This document shows positions 42,733-52,737 of a stretch of DNA of 64,000 nt, in pieces. Position 1 is the first letter of the stretch, and every line of letters begins with the position of its first letter. Both the position numbers and the translations under genes were made by a program. The DNA is from Salisapilia sapeloensis (lineage: Eukaryota; Oomycota; Peronosporomycetes; Peronosporales; Salisapiliaceae): positions 28,092 to 92,091 of the forward strand of contig JAADVB010000049.1 of assembly GCA_023334545.1 (NCBI GenBank), given 5' to 3'. The notes beneath the pieces were generated by a model that saw only the letters and a program-made list of their open reading frames with translations, was not told where the DNA came from and did not search any database.

Positions 42733-44421
42733 TTACGTACTCATCCGTCTTTCCAGTAACATTAATATCTTCGTTGGTGAAGAAGTAGCCTCATCTCCTT
42801 CTTCATCTCGCTTTTCCATGATTTCCTTTAGCTGGACTGTACGTGCTTTCACGTCCGCGATTCGCTCTCGCATCGTCTCGATCTCTTGAACCAAATGACT
42901 GAGCTTTGCTTGCTCTGCTTGGATCATTTCCTCCACTTCGTACATTGACCGGACTCGAGCGAGCTCCGTTGCCAACGCATTAACCTTGTCAATCGTTCCA
43001 TGTTCACTCTGTAGTATGCTCAACACTCGCTTGGCGGAATCCTCTTCCTCATTCTCATCGTCCAGTAGCTCTCCAGTCTGCAGAACTCCTTTCGCCAACA
43101 TCTTGGACAAGGTGTTACGCCGTTTTAACCGTGCCTGCCCGTTTTTCGATGTTGCTCGCTCACGACTGGCAACCTCCTCAGCCTGGACTGCCGACATTTC
43201 TTTCCACTTAGGTCGGGGCGTATGGGACTCGTGAAGCTTGTTTATTTCATCCTCTGCTCTACCCTTATCCTTTTCACTCTCTTCTCTACGCTTTTGAAGA
43301 CCCTGGCAAGACGTCCGAATGGAAAATATCTCTTCCGTCGACGCTCTTACTAGAGCTTGTACTCTCTCTAGCTCCTGCATAAGCTCCGCTTTGCGTCGGT
43401 AACATAGAGCTACAGTCTGATCCAGGTCTAGTTCTTCGGTCGGAGTAGTGATTATCTGCCGTCCACCTGCTGCATTCGGCTGGATACTAGTTATCCGCTT
43501 CGACCTAGTACCAGCTACTCGTCCACCGGTTACTGGCGGTAGACTGGAATTTTTAATGTCTGCAGAGGCTTCTTTCAGCTGTCTTGATTTGAGTTGGAAA
43601 ACAGCCTCTTCTTCTCGCACTTTGGTCATGATAATATCCGCCTGCCGCCGCTGCTCGACGATGGAAATCTCGTAAGTGCTTATGTGTACTCGAAGCTCTT
43701 CACACGCCTTTCGCCGTAGTTCATACCTCTTTTCAAGCTCCTTTAGACACGACACCAGATCTTTCTTCGAAGTAGCCGAAGAGTCTTGCTCTCGAGACTC
43801 ATCTCGGGTTGTTCGACCGACAAAAACAGTCCCTAACTGCTCCCGTCGCCTTGCAATCTCCTGTGGTAACCTACGATTCTCATGGCGCAATTTAGCTAGA
43901 CGCTCCCGATTCGTTTCTCCATCCGACTTTGCCTGCTGGAGGCGAGATTGAACACCTCTAAATACTTGTTCCAAACGCAAGTGCTCTTGAACCTCCGCAG
44001 GCTCGGATAATACTTTACTATCATTGCTATGGACAACCCAGCAGCTCCGCCTGAGCCCATCAATAAGCTCTGAAGGTTTCATCTGCAGCATCCGCTCGGT
44101 CCCGGTGCTCGACATCAGAAGCTCTTGCAACGTCGTGAGAGCAGACTCGGGAGTCATCTTCGTCCGGCTCTGGCCTTTCAAAGGCGAAACAACTCGCTCA
44201 GATCGAAGTACCTCATCTAGCAATTGCATCGATCGAAATTTAGCAGTGCGTGGACTATCAATCGTTGCAAGAGCGAGTCGAGGAGACACGATCGTCTTAA
44301 ACTTGTCTCGAGAAGATTGTCGCCATCGCTTTCTAGCCAAAGCTTTCACCGATATCTTGGCAATCGACGTCGTACATTTACTGCTAGGTGTGTCTGGAAG
44401 TATGGGAGCACAAGAGTCCAT
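42733..44421 (-). CDS. Coiled-coil protein, unidentified
   Basis: Single exon, 562 residues, start ATG 44421. A basic, Ser/Thr-rich N-terminus (about 1-90; TIVSPRLALATIDSPRTAKF, with several SP sites) is followed by helical coiled coil (about 140-240 and 320-560) interrupted by a Gly/Pro linker (LPPVTGGRVAGTRSKR, about 290-305). The C-terminal coiled coil (MYEVEEMIQAEQAKLSHLV) ends in TSSPTKILMLLERRMST. No domain is recognised; axonemal docking or cytoskeletal proteins of this layout exist, but nothing specific supports that. It is tail to tail with the large coiled-coil gene (43 bp apart). Confidence 0.7.
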   Translation of the reverse strand: MDSCAPILPDTPSSKCTTSIAKISVKALARKRWRQSSRDKFKTIVSPRLALATIDSPRTAKFRSMQLLDEVLRSERVVSPLKGQSRTKMTPESALTTLQELLMSSTGTERMLQMKPSELIDGLRRSCWVVHSNDSKVLSEPAEVQEHLRLEQVFRGVQSRLQQAKSDGETNRERLAKLRHENRRLPQEIARRREQLGTVFVGRTTRDESREQDSSATSKKDLVSCLKELEKRYELRRKACEELRVHISTYEISIVEQRRQADIIMTKVREEEAVFQLKSRQLKEASADIKNSSLPPVTGGRVAGTRSKRITSIQPNAAGGRQIITTPTEELDLDQTVALCYRRKAELMQELERVQALVRASTEEIFSIRTSCQGLQKRREESEKDKGRAEDEINKLHESHTPRPKWKEMSAVQAEEVASRERATSKNGQARLKRRNTLSKMLAKGVLQTGELLDDENEEEDSAKRVLSILQSEHGTIDKVNALATELARVRSMYEVEEMIQAEQAKLSHLVQEIETMRERIADVKARTVQLKEIMEKRDEEGDEATSSPTKILMLLERRMST

Positions 44422-45369
44422 CTACACGTGAGAACAACTAAAGAGGTTTCAATCGATCATTGTATTTATAGCGCATCAAGTAGATGTCCATATTTTCCTA
44501 TAGCTAGATCTAGGTTTCGAAACGGCTCCGACTTGGATACAATATCCAAGTCGTCGTCATCGTGTCGAATCCCGCGGATGAAGTGATGCCAACAAAGATA
44601 CTTGCGTGATAGGATCCGTATAGAATGTCAAAAGGTGAAAAGTAACGCATGTGAATTCCACTTCCTGTCAAGTACTGTCAGATATGCTACCTCGAGCCAG
44701 ATACCAATACATCCGTTGACAGCTACGACATCTAGTCGGACATGTCTTAGTACTTCCCTACGACAACATTTCCTTTCGCATGCAGCTTCAAATGGACATA
44801 TACAGTGCAACTGCAATTACTACAACCTCTAGACGTCAAAGAATGACAGTTGGGTGCATGAATCGACTAAAGGAAACCTACAGACAAACGTAAGCAAGCA
44901 CATCCTCTTGTTTCCCCATATGATACGCCAAGAGACGTCCAGCGGCAACCCGCCTCCATGTAGAAGTTAAATCAGATGCGATCCATCGTTCGTATACAGA
45001 CTCCGTGTATACGACGACCTAGTCCATCCTTCCAGCGCACTAGTAACGTAGATACACGCTGCAAATGCGCCCGTCACTAACGCCGCCGCCTGCGATCCTG
45101 ATGCCCCAGCGCCCTGTCGTCTGCAGCATCCCATACGCTACTCCGAGACCAGGGTTGTTCGCCTACCGACGCAGGTGCATGTTGCCTTTGTCCTCTGCTC
45201 TGTACACTGTGGCATCCTCTGGGCAAAATTTCACTCCTTCCATCTTGCCTTTCGCTTCGTTGCCACTAGAAAAAAGATCTCGATACGATCGAAAATCAAT
45301 CATTCTGCAATTTGCCTTCGACCTTTCCGACCTCCGACCTCGGTGCATTTCCTTTGCACAAGACGATAC
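44422..45369. other. Divergent intergenic region between coiled-coil and Myb-like genes
   Basis: About 950 nt between two divergent starts. The right end holds the core promoter at 45298-45313. The rest shows no gene, repeat or RNA that I can support. Confidence 0.4.
45298..45313 (+). promoter_or_regulatory. Inr+FPR core promoter of the Myb-like gene
   Basis: AATCATTCTGCAATTT matches GCTCATTYYNCAWTTT at 14 of 16 positions, including an unbroken TCATTCTGCAATTT core. A start site near 45301 gives a 70-nt leader to ATG 45370 and excludes the upstream in-frame codon near 45175. Best promoter match in the window. Confidence 0.65.
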
Positions 45370-46536
45370 ATGATGAGCTCCAAGCTTGTCAAGCGTAAAG
45401 TGTCACTTGACGGCATCATCCTAGATGACTGCATGCCGGAAAGTAAGAGAGTCAAACGGGAACCTGTCGAAATCCCACACACGCCCACTTCAACGCGCGC
45501 ACAAAGCAAGACACCGACGTTCCTCCAGAGCGCAAAACAGAAGAATGTGCCTGTGCGCTTTGGCAAATGGAATAAAGATGAGGACGCGTACCTCTTTAAA
45601 CTCGTAGAAGTGTTCCATCGCGGTATCGTAGACAACTTGCCGCAAAAACACTCCCTCCGGAAGTGGCTTGCCGATATGTTAAATTGCTGCAAGATGCGCA
45701 TATCGAAGAAACAGTCGAGCGAAAAGAACTTCCATGGGAATGTCCGGTATCAGCGTAATGAAGAGAGCATTGCACGACTGACCCAGCGTGAGCACAATGA
45801 AATTTCGAGCGAGTTGCAGCGACTGCGGACCAACTTCCTTGAGCGCTGGGCTGTGGAGGAGGCTCGACGCAACACTTCTTCGTCACAAGCCGTCGAGTTC
45901 GAGCAATGGTACTACAAAGCCAAGCGATCGTTGCCTCGTGTCCACATCGCAAAGAATGAGCGGATTCAAGAGCAGTTTAAGGAGGATGCAGCCATCTCCT
46001 TCCCGTCTGCAGCCGACATCAGGCGAAAAGCTGATGCAGCTAGTCAATTGACATCATTTATAAACGATATAAAGCCACCGCAGAGCACTAGCAGCTCCTG
46101 TGATCCGTCCAAGCAAGAGTGGTGTTCCGTCGAAATATCTCCTGCACCTCTAGAGCCGCTTTTGTTCCAAGGAACTCACAATCAAGACGATTGCGCATCT
46201 TTCTTCTTCAATAGCAACTATACTGCGCCTCTAGCCGATATGTATCCTCCCAGTGGCGCGAACTACTGCTATTCACCTGCTTGTCATCTCTTCAACATGA
46301 GTCACCGCCTTCGTAATCAAAATCTCTATGCGGAAGAGCCGAAGGATTTCATGGAAACACCAAGCGCGCAGGTAGACATTCAGCCCGATACCACGGTCGG
46401 ACAGGACAACGATTTGTTGGGAGAAGTCTTCATGTTTAGTGAACCAGCAATGTTGGCATGGGGAGATACGCCCACCCACCCGAGTGTACACCAGTCATCA
46501 CGAACTATCCAGTCGTCCCTCCCACCATACTATTGA
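45370..46536 (+). CDS. Myb/SANT-like DNA-binding protein of the stramenopile MRISKK type
   Basis: Single exon, 388 residues from ATG 45370. The N-terminus carries basic patches (KRKVSLDG, ESKRVKREP). Residues about 62-117 form a SANT-like domain: GKWNKDEDAYLFKLVEVFHRG, then SLRKWLADMLNCCKMRISKKQ. The ending CxMRISKK is typical of a Myb-like family I know from diatoms and oomycetes. A helical region follows (about 130-190), then a disordered Ser/Pro/Asn-rich C-terminus (FFFNSNYTAPLADMYPP) that could be an activation domain. A nuclear transcription factor is inferred; target genes are unknown. The start is fixed by the core promoter at 45298. Confidence 0.75.
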   Translation: MMSSKLVKRKVSLDGIILDDCMPESKRVKREPVEIPHTPTSTRAQSKTPTFLQSAKQKNVPVRFGKWNKDEDAYLFKLVEVFHRGIVDNLPQKHSLRKWLADMLNCCKMRISKKQSSEKNFHGNVRYQRNEESIARLTQREHNEISSELQRLRTNFLERWAVEEARRNTSSSQAVEFEQWYYKAKRSLPRVHIAKNERIQEQFKEDAAISFPSAADIRRKADAASQLTSFINDIKPPQSTSSSCDPSKQEWCSVEISPAPLEPLLFQGTHNQDDCASFFFNSNYTAPLADMYPPSGANYCYSPACHLFNMSHRLRNQNLYAEEPKDFMETPSAQVDIQPDTTVGQDNDLLGEVFMFSEPAMLAWGDTPTHPSVHQSSRTIQSSLPPYY

Positions 46537-46870
46537 TCGAGACCAATACCAGAGTTTACATTTGCATTTAGAAGCAATGGGCAGTTGCGTATATGTCGTC
46601 CATCTGCCACTTGATTGTCGTAAGGGGAAGAAATGGAATATCCTTTTGCACACCAGAGCTCCCGTTGGCAGACAATAATAAGAGTCACATCCGAGACATC
46701 ACACTAATATCATGAGCTTCAAGCTCCCTTGAAACGACTGCACGTAGGATAGAAACCGAAGCTAGAGATGCCAGTATGACGCTCGACTTGTGCAAATCAG
46801 GGAAATTGGTGAAATACAAAATGCCACGCATTTAAGCACCAACTTGCGATTCCCTTCATCGCCGTAAGCT
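46537..46870. other. Intergenic region, nothing recognised
   Basis: 334 nt between the Myb-like gene and the TMEM208 gene (same strand); presumably a 3' UTR and the TMEM208 promoter. No element stands out. Confidence 0.35.
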
Positions 46871-47618
46871 ATGGTACGTCTATCGCTCTTTTTATCTACA
46901 TCCTCGACTTCCCTACTACAGCTATATGCATTCAAGTCATAAGGACGATACTGGTGATGTACCAAGTACTAACGCGATGAAAGTAGGCAAATCAAGCAAG
47001 TAAAAAGGCACAACGAGCGAGTGTCTCGCTGAGCGCTCAGCTGCGGCAGTATATCTGGCCCATTAACGTACACTACGACCAGATTTCCAACGTTATGAAC
47101 ATTATGCTAAGCCAATGGCTGCATCATAGGTCTTGTACGTGCTGTATCGACTCATGTGGCACTACGACTCGGTCACATGGACGACGCTAATGGGCTACTG
47201 TTTCCTCGCTGGAACCACCTACCTCAGCTACTCGTGGGTCGTCAGTGCTGCAGAGGAAGGTGCATCCAGCGAGTAAGTACAATTTTTATCATATATCCTA
47301 GAGGCGAACTAAGAAATGCGCTAGGTACGCGTTCGACGTCTTGGTCATTACTTTGTTCGTGCAGGCCGGTCTCATCCTGTCCGACTGGTTCTGGCTGGTC
47401 TACCTCGTCGTACGTACCCCCATCCATCCTACCTTCACTCCACCTAACAGTTCTCTGTCTAGATCCCTGGTTTTCTACTCTACCATGGAGGGCGGATGCT
47501 TCTCAACTACGTCTTTACACCCGATGCAGATGACTCGGAAGACCCTGCAGCACTTAAACGCAAAGAGAAAGCAGAACGTAAAGCTTCTCGTACGAAATAT
47601 CGCACCTCGAGACGATAA
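46871..47618 (+). CDS. TMEM208: TMEM208 / SND2 homologue (SRP-independent ER targeting)
   Basis: ER membrane protein of the SND pathway that targets proteins with internal or C-terminal membrane helices. Five exons: 46871..46873 (the ATG alone), 46987..47067, 47130..47272, 47325..47409, 47463..47618; phases fit; 155 residues. It begins MANQASKKAQRAS, then has hydrophobic helices: INVLYVLYRLMWHY, LMGYCFLAGTTYLSYSWVV, ITLFVQAGLILSDWFWLVYLVIPGFLLY. The basic cytosolic tail ends in KEKAERKASRTKYRTSRR. Length, helix spacing and basic tail match the family. Exon 1 as a bare start codon is inferred from gt after ATG 46871 and the family's MA-KK start. Confidence 0.85.
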
Positions 47619-47684
47619 ACAAACCACATGACGGGATACAATCAATACACCTTCTTCCCAGCCATACACAATGTTGATTGATCA

Positions 47685-49506
47685 TTACAGTTTCCATGGA
47701 GGTCGATTCTCCGTCCGAGACGACGTTTGGAAAGTCTTACGCACTCTCGAAGTCCCATTTGGAGACAATGTACCACGAGGAGATATCGAACGCGGAGAAC
47801 TCGTCGCTCGTGGCGATCCACTAGCTCCAGACGCTGCTAGTCGAGCTTTAATCGCTCCATCCACCGTACGGTCCGGTACGTCCTTCCGCGACAACTTGTC
47901 CTTAACAGAAGATAGCAACTCGTCTGAAAGGGGGAGACTTGCACGGATATCTGGCTTGGCGAACGGATGACGAGCGATCTCGTACAGTAGATCATCCGGA
48001 AGGCAGTGCATCAACTAAGATAGATGAGATTCATACTTAATAGGTACAAAACCTAGTGTAATACCTGCAGCGCGACGGAGATGAGCTGATCAGCCTGGAG
48101 CTGAGGTGTAGATCGTAGGCTCAGGATCTTCATCAGATCCATATTCCTATGCGTGCTTTTCCATTAAGTACATACCATACTTATATATCAACCTTCTTAT
48201 ATACTTTTTCAAGAGCTCATCACGAAGGAGAATCGTTCGAGCGACGGCAAGTACCACGACAAAGTGCACTCCGACAGCAAAGAGCTACCATATAGAAATT
48301 AGAGTAGGAAGGAGGAGAACATGTATAGTACGTACGACATCCCACACACGCAGGAGCTCTTGGAGAGGAGGGACGCAGGCGAAGAGACTGAGGATGAGCG
48401 GAAGAGCGTAGATACGAGCAGTGATGCCACGCACACTTAGGTGGTGGTACAGCTCTACATCCAACTAGGACCCAACGACAATCAGCATATTGTAGAGTAG
48501 TACTAATGAAAAGAATATACCGTCTGTAAGCATTTGTCCACGAGAGCACAACCGTTCTCGACGCCTCGGAGCTGCGGGGCCACGTACAGAGGACAGTGGC
48601 GTGCGATCAGGTTGCAGAATGAGTGGAAGGCATCGGCTTCCGGCATCACGTACAAGAACGGCGCACACAAGACGTTCATGCCTTGAATATATCTACCACC
48701 TCTACACGTCAGCATCTACCTAGTACTGTGTACAGGATAGAACGCACCGAATAGAGTCGAGGTCCCCGTTTTCTGGTAGACACGCCATGTCGTCATCCGG
48801 ATTCGCTTCCTACTCATCCATCATCTACTTAGTCTAGCCCCCCTACTCTTCAATCCGAATATGTACAAGTTGGTTGATAAAGGCATTCAAGAGCCTCGCC
48901 AGTTTCTCTTCCGGCACTCTCTGTGCAAACTCTGGGTCGCCTCGGAACGTCCTACATGACGATTATGAACATAGTAGAGAGATTCATCATGTAGATGTAC
49001 GTACCTAAAGGTATCATTCCGAATATCGCAATTGAAACTAGAAGGTCCGATCTGGGTGAGCGTCGTGTAGTGGTCATCATCTTCACGATTCTGGACACCT
49101 AGTAGCACCTTCCAGATCCTCCCTCGTAACGAACACTTGTCCTCTTCCTCGACATTCGTCTCACTCGACGCCGAGTCCGAAAGCTCTGGGCTTTCGGAAA
49201 TCTTGTCGACCTGATGCGACTCTGTCAAGGACATACCAGTCGGTCTGGATTCATCCACTGGCAACCCATGTAGAATCACCATCCGCTTTAACTCTCTCCA
49301 TCGATCGTACTCGGTCGTGATCGGCTGTCCATCACCGTCTAGTGCCTCGATAAGCTCGTTTATCGTCTAGAATACTTATCAAATAGACGCACCAAGAGCA
49401 TTGTCGTCATTTAGTAGACACAAGTACTTTTGTCGTAGCTAGCAACGTATAAGATAAGCACATGATGATGGAAGAAGAGGATGTAAGCTACCTCGTCGTC
49501 CTTCAT
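47685..49506 (-). CDS. TBC-domain Rab/Ras-like GAP, Bub2/Cdc16-like
   Basis: Nine exons: 49492..49506, 49005..49366, 48867..48951, 48748..48809, 48521..48692, 48336..48464, 48205..48284, 48065..48146, 47685..48014; phases all match; 438 residues. The TBC domain holds both catalytic fingers: IRNDTFR (IxxDxxR, about 119-125) and YIQ (176-178, RYIQGMNVLCAPFLYVMPEADAF). The flow from QGMNVL through LVDKCLQT, ELYHHLSVRGITARIYALPLILSLFACVPPL and VWDVLFAVG follows Bub2/Cdc16, the GAP of the mitotic exit/septation network. An acidic insert (ESPELSDSASSETNVEEE) lies before the domain, and a Ser/Pro-rich tail (GSPRATSSPRSISPRG) follows. Bub2 identity is by pattern; GAP activity is predicted from the fingers. 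79 bp from the divergent phosphatase. Confidence 0.85.
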
Positions 49507-49585
49507 CCTTCGGTCGCTTCGATAATAAGCATACAAACGTCAAGTATAAAACACACACAAGCTGATAGGGAACCTAGGAGAGACG
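49507..49585. promoter_or_regulatory. 79-bp bidirectional promoter (TBC GAP / CAP-Gly phosphatase)
   Basis: Short gap between divergent start codons. It contains AT-rich sequence (ATAATAAGCATAC) but no consensus element that I can name. Confidence 0.4.
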
Positions 49586-52500
49586 ATGGCCGAATCCATG
49601 GATGTCGACCACGATATGCTCGATACCAGTGCTCCACCACAAGTAGGAGAAAGGGTACTCGTCTTCAGTAAGCATGCAGGGGTATGTATACCATCTAGTA
49701 GACATTGCATCAGCTCTAGGAAGTGCTCAATATCGTATAGGTCATCCAATACGTTTCATCTGATCGACAGCTCATCGGAGTGCATCTCGACCGACCGTAT
49801 GGAGACAGCGATGGCATGGTCAATGGGGACATACTATTTGAGTGCAAAGAACATTATGGCGTCTTTGTCCGACCAGATCAGCTCCAAGTACGCTCTCTCT
49901 CTCTCTCGACACTAGTAGATCGATCTTGCTAATAATATCCCATGCAGCGCTTCTCCCATGAAGATGCCGCTGCATGTGTACTGCAAAGCACGTGGCGAAA
50001 GTGGACTGCCATCCAAAAGGTTCTTGCTACATAATCGACAAGACTATATCTCGACACTCATCTCCATCCTCTACTCCAGTTCCGACGTCTCGTAAACATC
50101 CAGTCGTGGAACGTCCTAGACAACAATGAAGAGCAGCTCAATCTCATCCGGAATGAAAAGTTCAAGTCCGCGGAACAAGCACTTACTCTTCTCGCGAACA
50201 AGGTACATTTCTACTAGTCACCTCTCTACATCCTACTAACACCTGCCTAGAAACCACTGCATAGAAGTCCTTCCGTCGCCGCCGTGGAGAGCATCCAGAT
50301 CAGTCCAGACTACACTGGTCCACACATCCAATGGCCTCTAACGATCGAAAACGTCATGAGCCTTCTAGAGTCCTTTAAAACAGGCGAAATACTGCATTCC
50401 AAGTACCTTCTCCAAGTCATCAAAGAGGCCATTACGATCCTATCTCCACGTCCGACACTCCAAGAAGTGCAGCTCAAGGAAGGCGAGACGATAACTGTCG
50501 TAGGTGACCTCCATGGCCAGCTCCAAGACCTCTTTACGATCTTTTCACTCAACGGTCTTCCGTCTCCTACGAACAAGTACCTTTTTAACGGCGACTTTGT
50601 CGATCGAGGACGATATGGCACGGAAGTCGTCTTGTGTCTCCTCTGTTTCCTCATCTTATATCCTGACTCGATCTACCTCAATCGTGGTAACCACGAGTCG
50701 AGAAACCAGAACACCTGGATGGGCTTTGAAGACGAACTCTGGTCCAAGTACACTGGCTTCGACGCCGACGACGATCCAGAGCGAGCGAACTACATCTTTG
50801 AACGTTTCCAATCGCTATTCGAATCCCTTCCTCTCTGCTGTATCTTGCAAGATAAAATCTTCGTCGCCCATGGAGGTCTCTTCTCTCGAGATAACGTCAC
50901 GCTAGCGCACTTGCGTGCCGTGAAACGCAAGCGAGAGCCTCCTCTTCATCAGACGAACTTTGAAGACAAGATCTATGAAGACTTGCTCTGGAGTGATCCA
51001 CGTCCGATTGCCTCGAGGCAACCGTCTGAACGAGGAGCTGGCGTCGAGTTCGGTGTCGAAGTCACAAACAACTTTTGCATCGTGAATAAAGTCGCACTCA
51101 TCATCCGGTCGCACGAGTGTGTCCCAGAAGGCTTCGAGATCCTCCATGGCGGACGTCTCATCACGCTCTTCTCTGCTTCGAGATACTGTGGGACGCAAAT
51201 GAATAAAGGAGCTTTCCTAACGCTCGGACCGAGTCTCCAGCCAGAGATACAACAGTTCTACGCCCACCCGATCGACGAAAGCGCGTTTAAACTACCAGAA
51301 GACACAGAGCTACAGAACACTTTGGAGGAAGACACGCTCCGGATGATTGCTGAACGCATCTGCGACCATCGTCCGTCACTCTTCTGGTACTTTACCCAGC
51401 ATCAGGAAGAAGACAAGGGCACAGTCCCGAGACTCGTGTGGGCCGAAGCACTCAAGTCTGTGCTGCAGCTCGACCTGCCGTTCTTGACGTACCAAGCTCG
51501 ACTGGCAGATGCAGATGATGACACTGGACGGATCAACTACTCTCGTTTCTTAACGAGGTATCGTATCGAGAATGACGCTGTCGACAAGAACGGATGGCAG
51601 GAGAGTCTCATCGCTCGTATCTGTAAGAAACTCTTCCGAGCCATGGGCGCAGGGGACGTCCAGCAAGCTTTCAAGGTCTTTGATACCGACCAGAATGGAT
51701 ACATCGAGTACGAAGAGTTCATGTCGACGTTGAAGAAGATGGACACGGGGCTCGCGGATCAACAGGTCTATGAACTCATGCGCACAGCCGACGCGAATGA
51801 CGACGGACGGATCGACTTTTCTGAATTCGCACAGCGCTTTGAACTCATCTTTACACGCGCCAAAAACGCACCACCGTCGCCTAGTAGCAACTCTTCTAGC
51901 CTTGACTCACCCTCGGCCATGGCAGTGGATAAAGACAGCACTCGTCCGCCATCTCCTCTAGATAAGAAGGAGTCTGGCATGAGACGAAGGGTGTCGACTA
52001 TCGACGAGTTCACGTTCACGCCGACACCGGCGACGGACGTGGATATCGATACCATGGCTGTGCTTGTCAAGATCGGACGCACGCTCTTTGCCATGGACGG
52101 ATCGCTCCAAGATCACTTCACACGCTTTGACATCAACCAAGATGGTGTCCTCCAGCGAGAAGAGTTCGCTCAGGCGCTCCAGCAGCTAGGGTTTACGCTG
52201 TCACCAGATCTCTTTTCGAAAGTCATGACGGCTGTCGACACGGATGCAGGCGACTCGATCGACTACAAGGAGTTCGTGTCAGCGTTTGGCATCCAAGACC
52301 TCAAGGAGAGAGACGGCGGCGGGATGACGTGGCAGAGCTCTGTCCTCCAACAAGTCTCGAATGTCCTGTATCAGCATCGTATCCACATCCGAAACGCCTT
52401 CCGGATGTTCGATCGCGGGAACACAGGATACATTAGTAAAGATGAGTTCCGGACGGGCATCAAGACGTTTAATGCCGTGCTCAACTCGCCGTTATCAGAC

Positions 52501-52617
52501 GATCAGGTGGAAGAGCTACTTGACTTTCTCGACACGAATAACGATGGTGTCGTCAGCTATCGCGAGTTCCTAGATGGGTTCAGAGTCGTCGACGTGCAGA
52601 TGGTGGAAGAAGAGTGA
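49586..52617 (+). CDS. CAP-Gly / IQ / PPP phosphatase / multi-EF-hand fusion protein (PPEF-RdgC-like)
   Basis: Five exons: 49586..49681, 49741..49887, 49948..50019, 50080..50202, 50251..52617; phase 0; 934 residues. Residues about 20-81 are a CAP-Gly domain (VGERVLVFSKHAGVIQYV ... YGDSDGMVNGDILFECKEHYGVFV). About 85-115 is IQ-like (AAACVLQSTWRKWTAIQKFRRL). A PPEF-type PPP catalytic domain follows (about 200-460) with GDLHGQ, GDFVDRG, RGNHE, AHGG and RSHE intact. The C-terminal half has about six EF-hands; clear loops are DTDQNGYIEYEE, DANDDGRIDFSE, DINQDGVLQREE and DTNNDGVVSYRE. PPEF/RdgC have IQ, phosphatase and EF-hands; the CAP-Gly, which binds microtubule ends or EB proteins, is extra. 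A Ca2+/calmodulin-controlled phosphatase at microtubules is inferred. Confidence 0.9.
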
Positions 52618-52737
52618 GGAAACGAGATACTTGTAGGTAGAAACTGAACATGGAGAATCTTTGTAGGGTAGACTTGACCCCGTTACTCGCATCGGATCTG
52701 ATACTGATCGTGGGACTTGAATGATCGGAAGGATTAG

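Noticed and set aside
45175-45369. 65-codon upstream extension of the Myb-like gene
   Set aside because: A strong Inr+FPR promoter lies inside it at 45298, so the extension is not transcribed; its first codon is also not a usual start.
49887-49912. Short CT repeat as a possible microsatellite
   Set aside because: It is a few CTs forming the pyrimidine-rich part of an intron in the CAP-Gly phosphatase gene.
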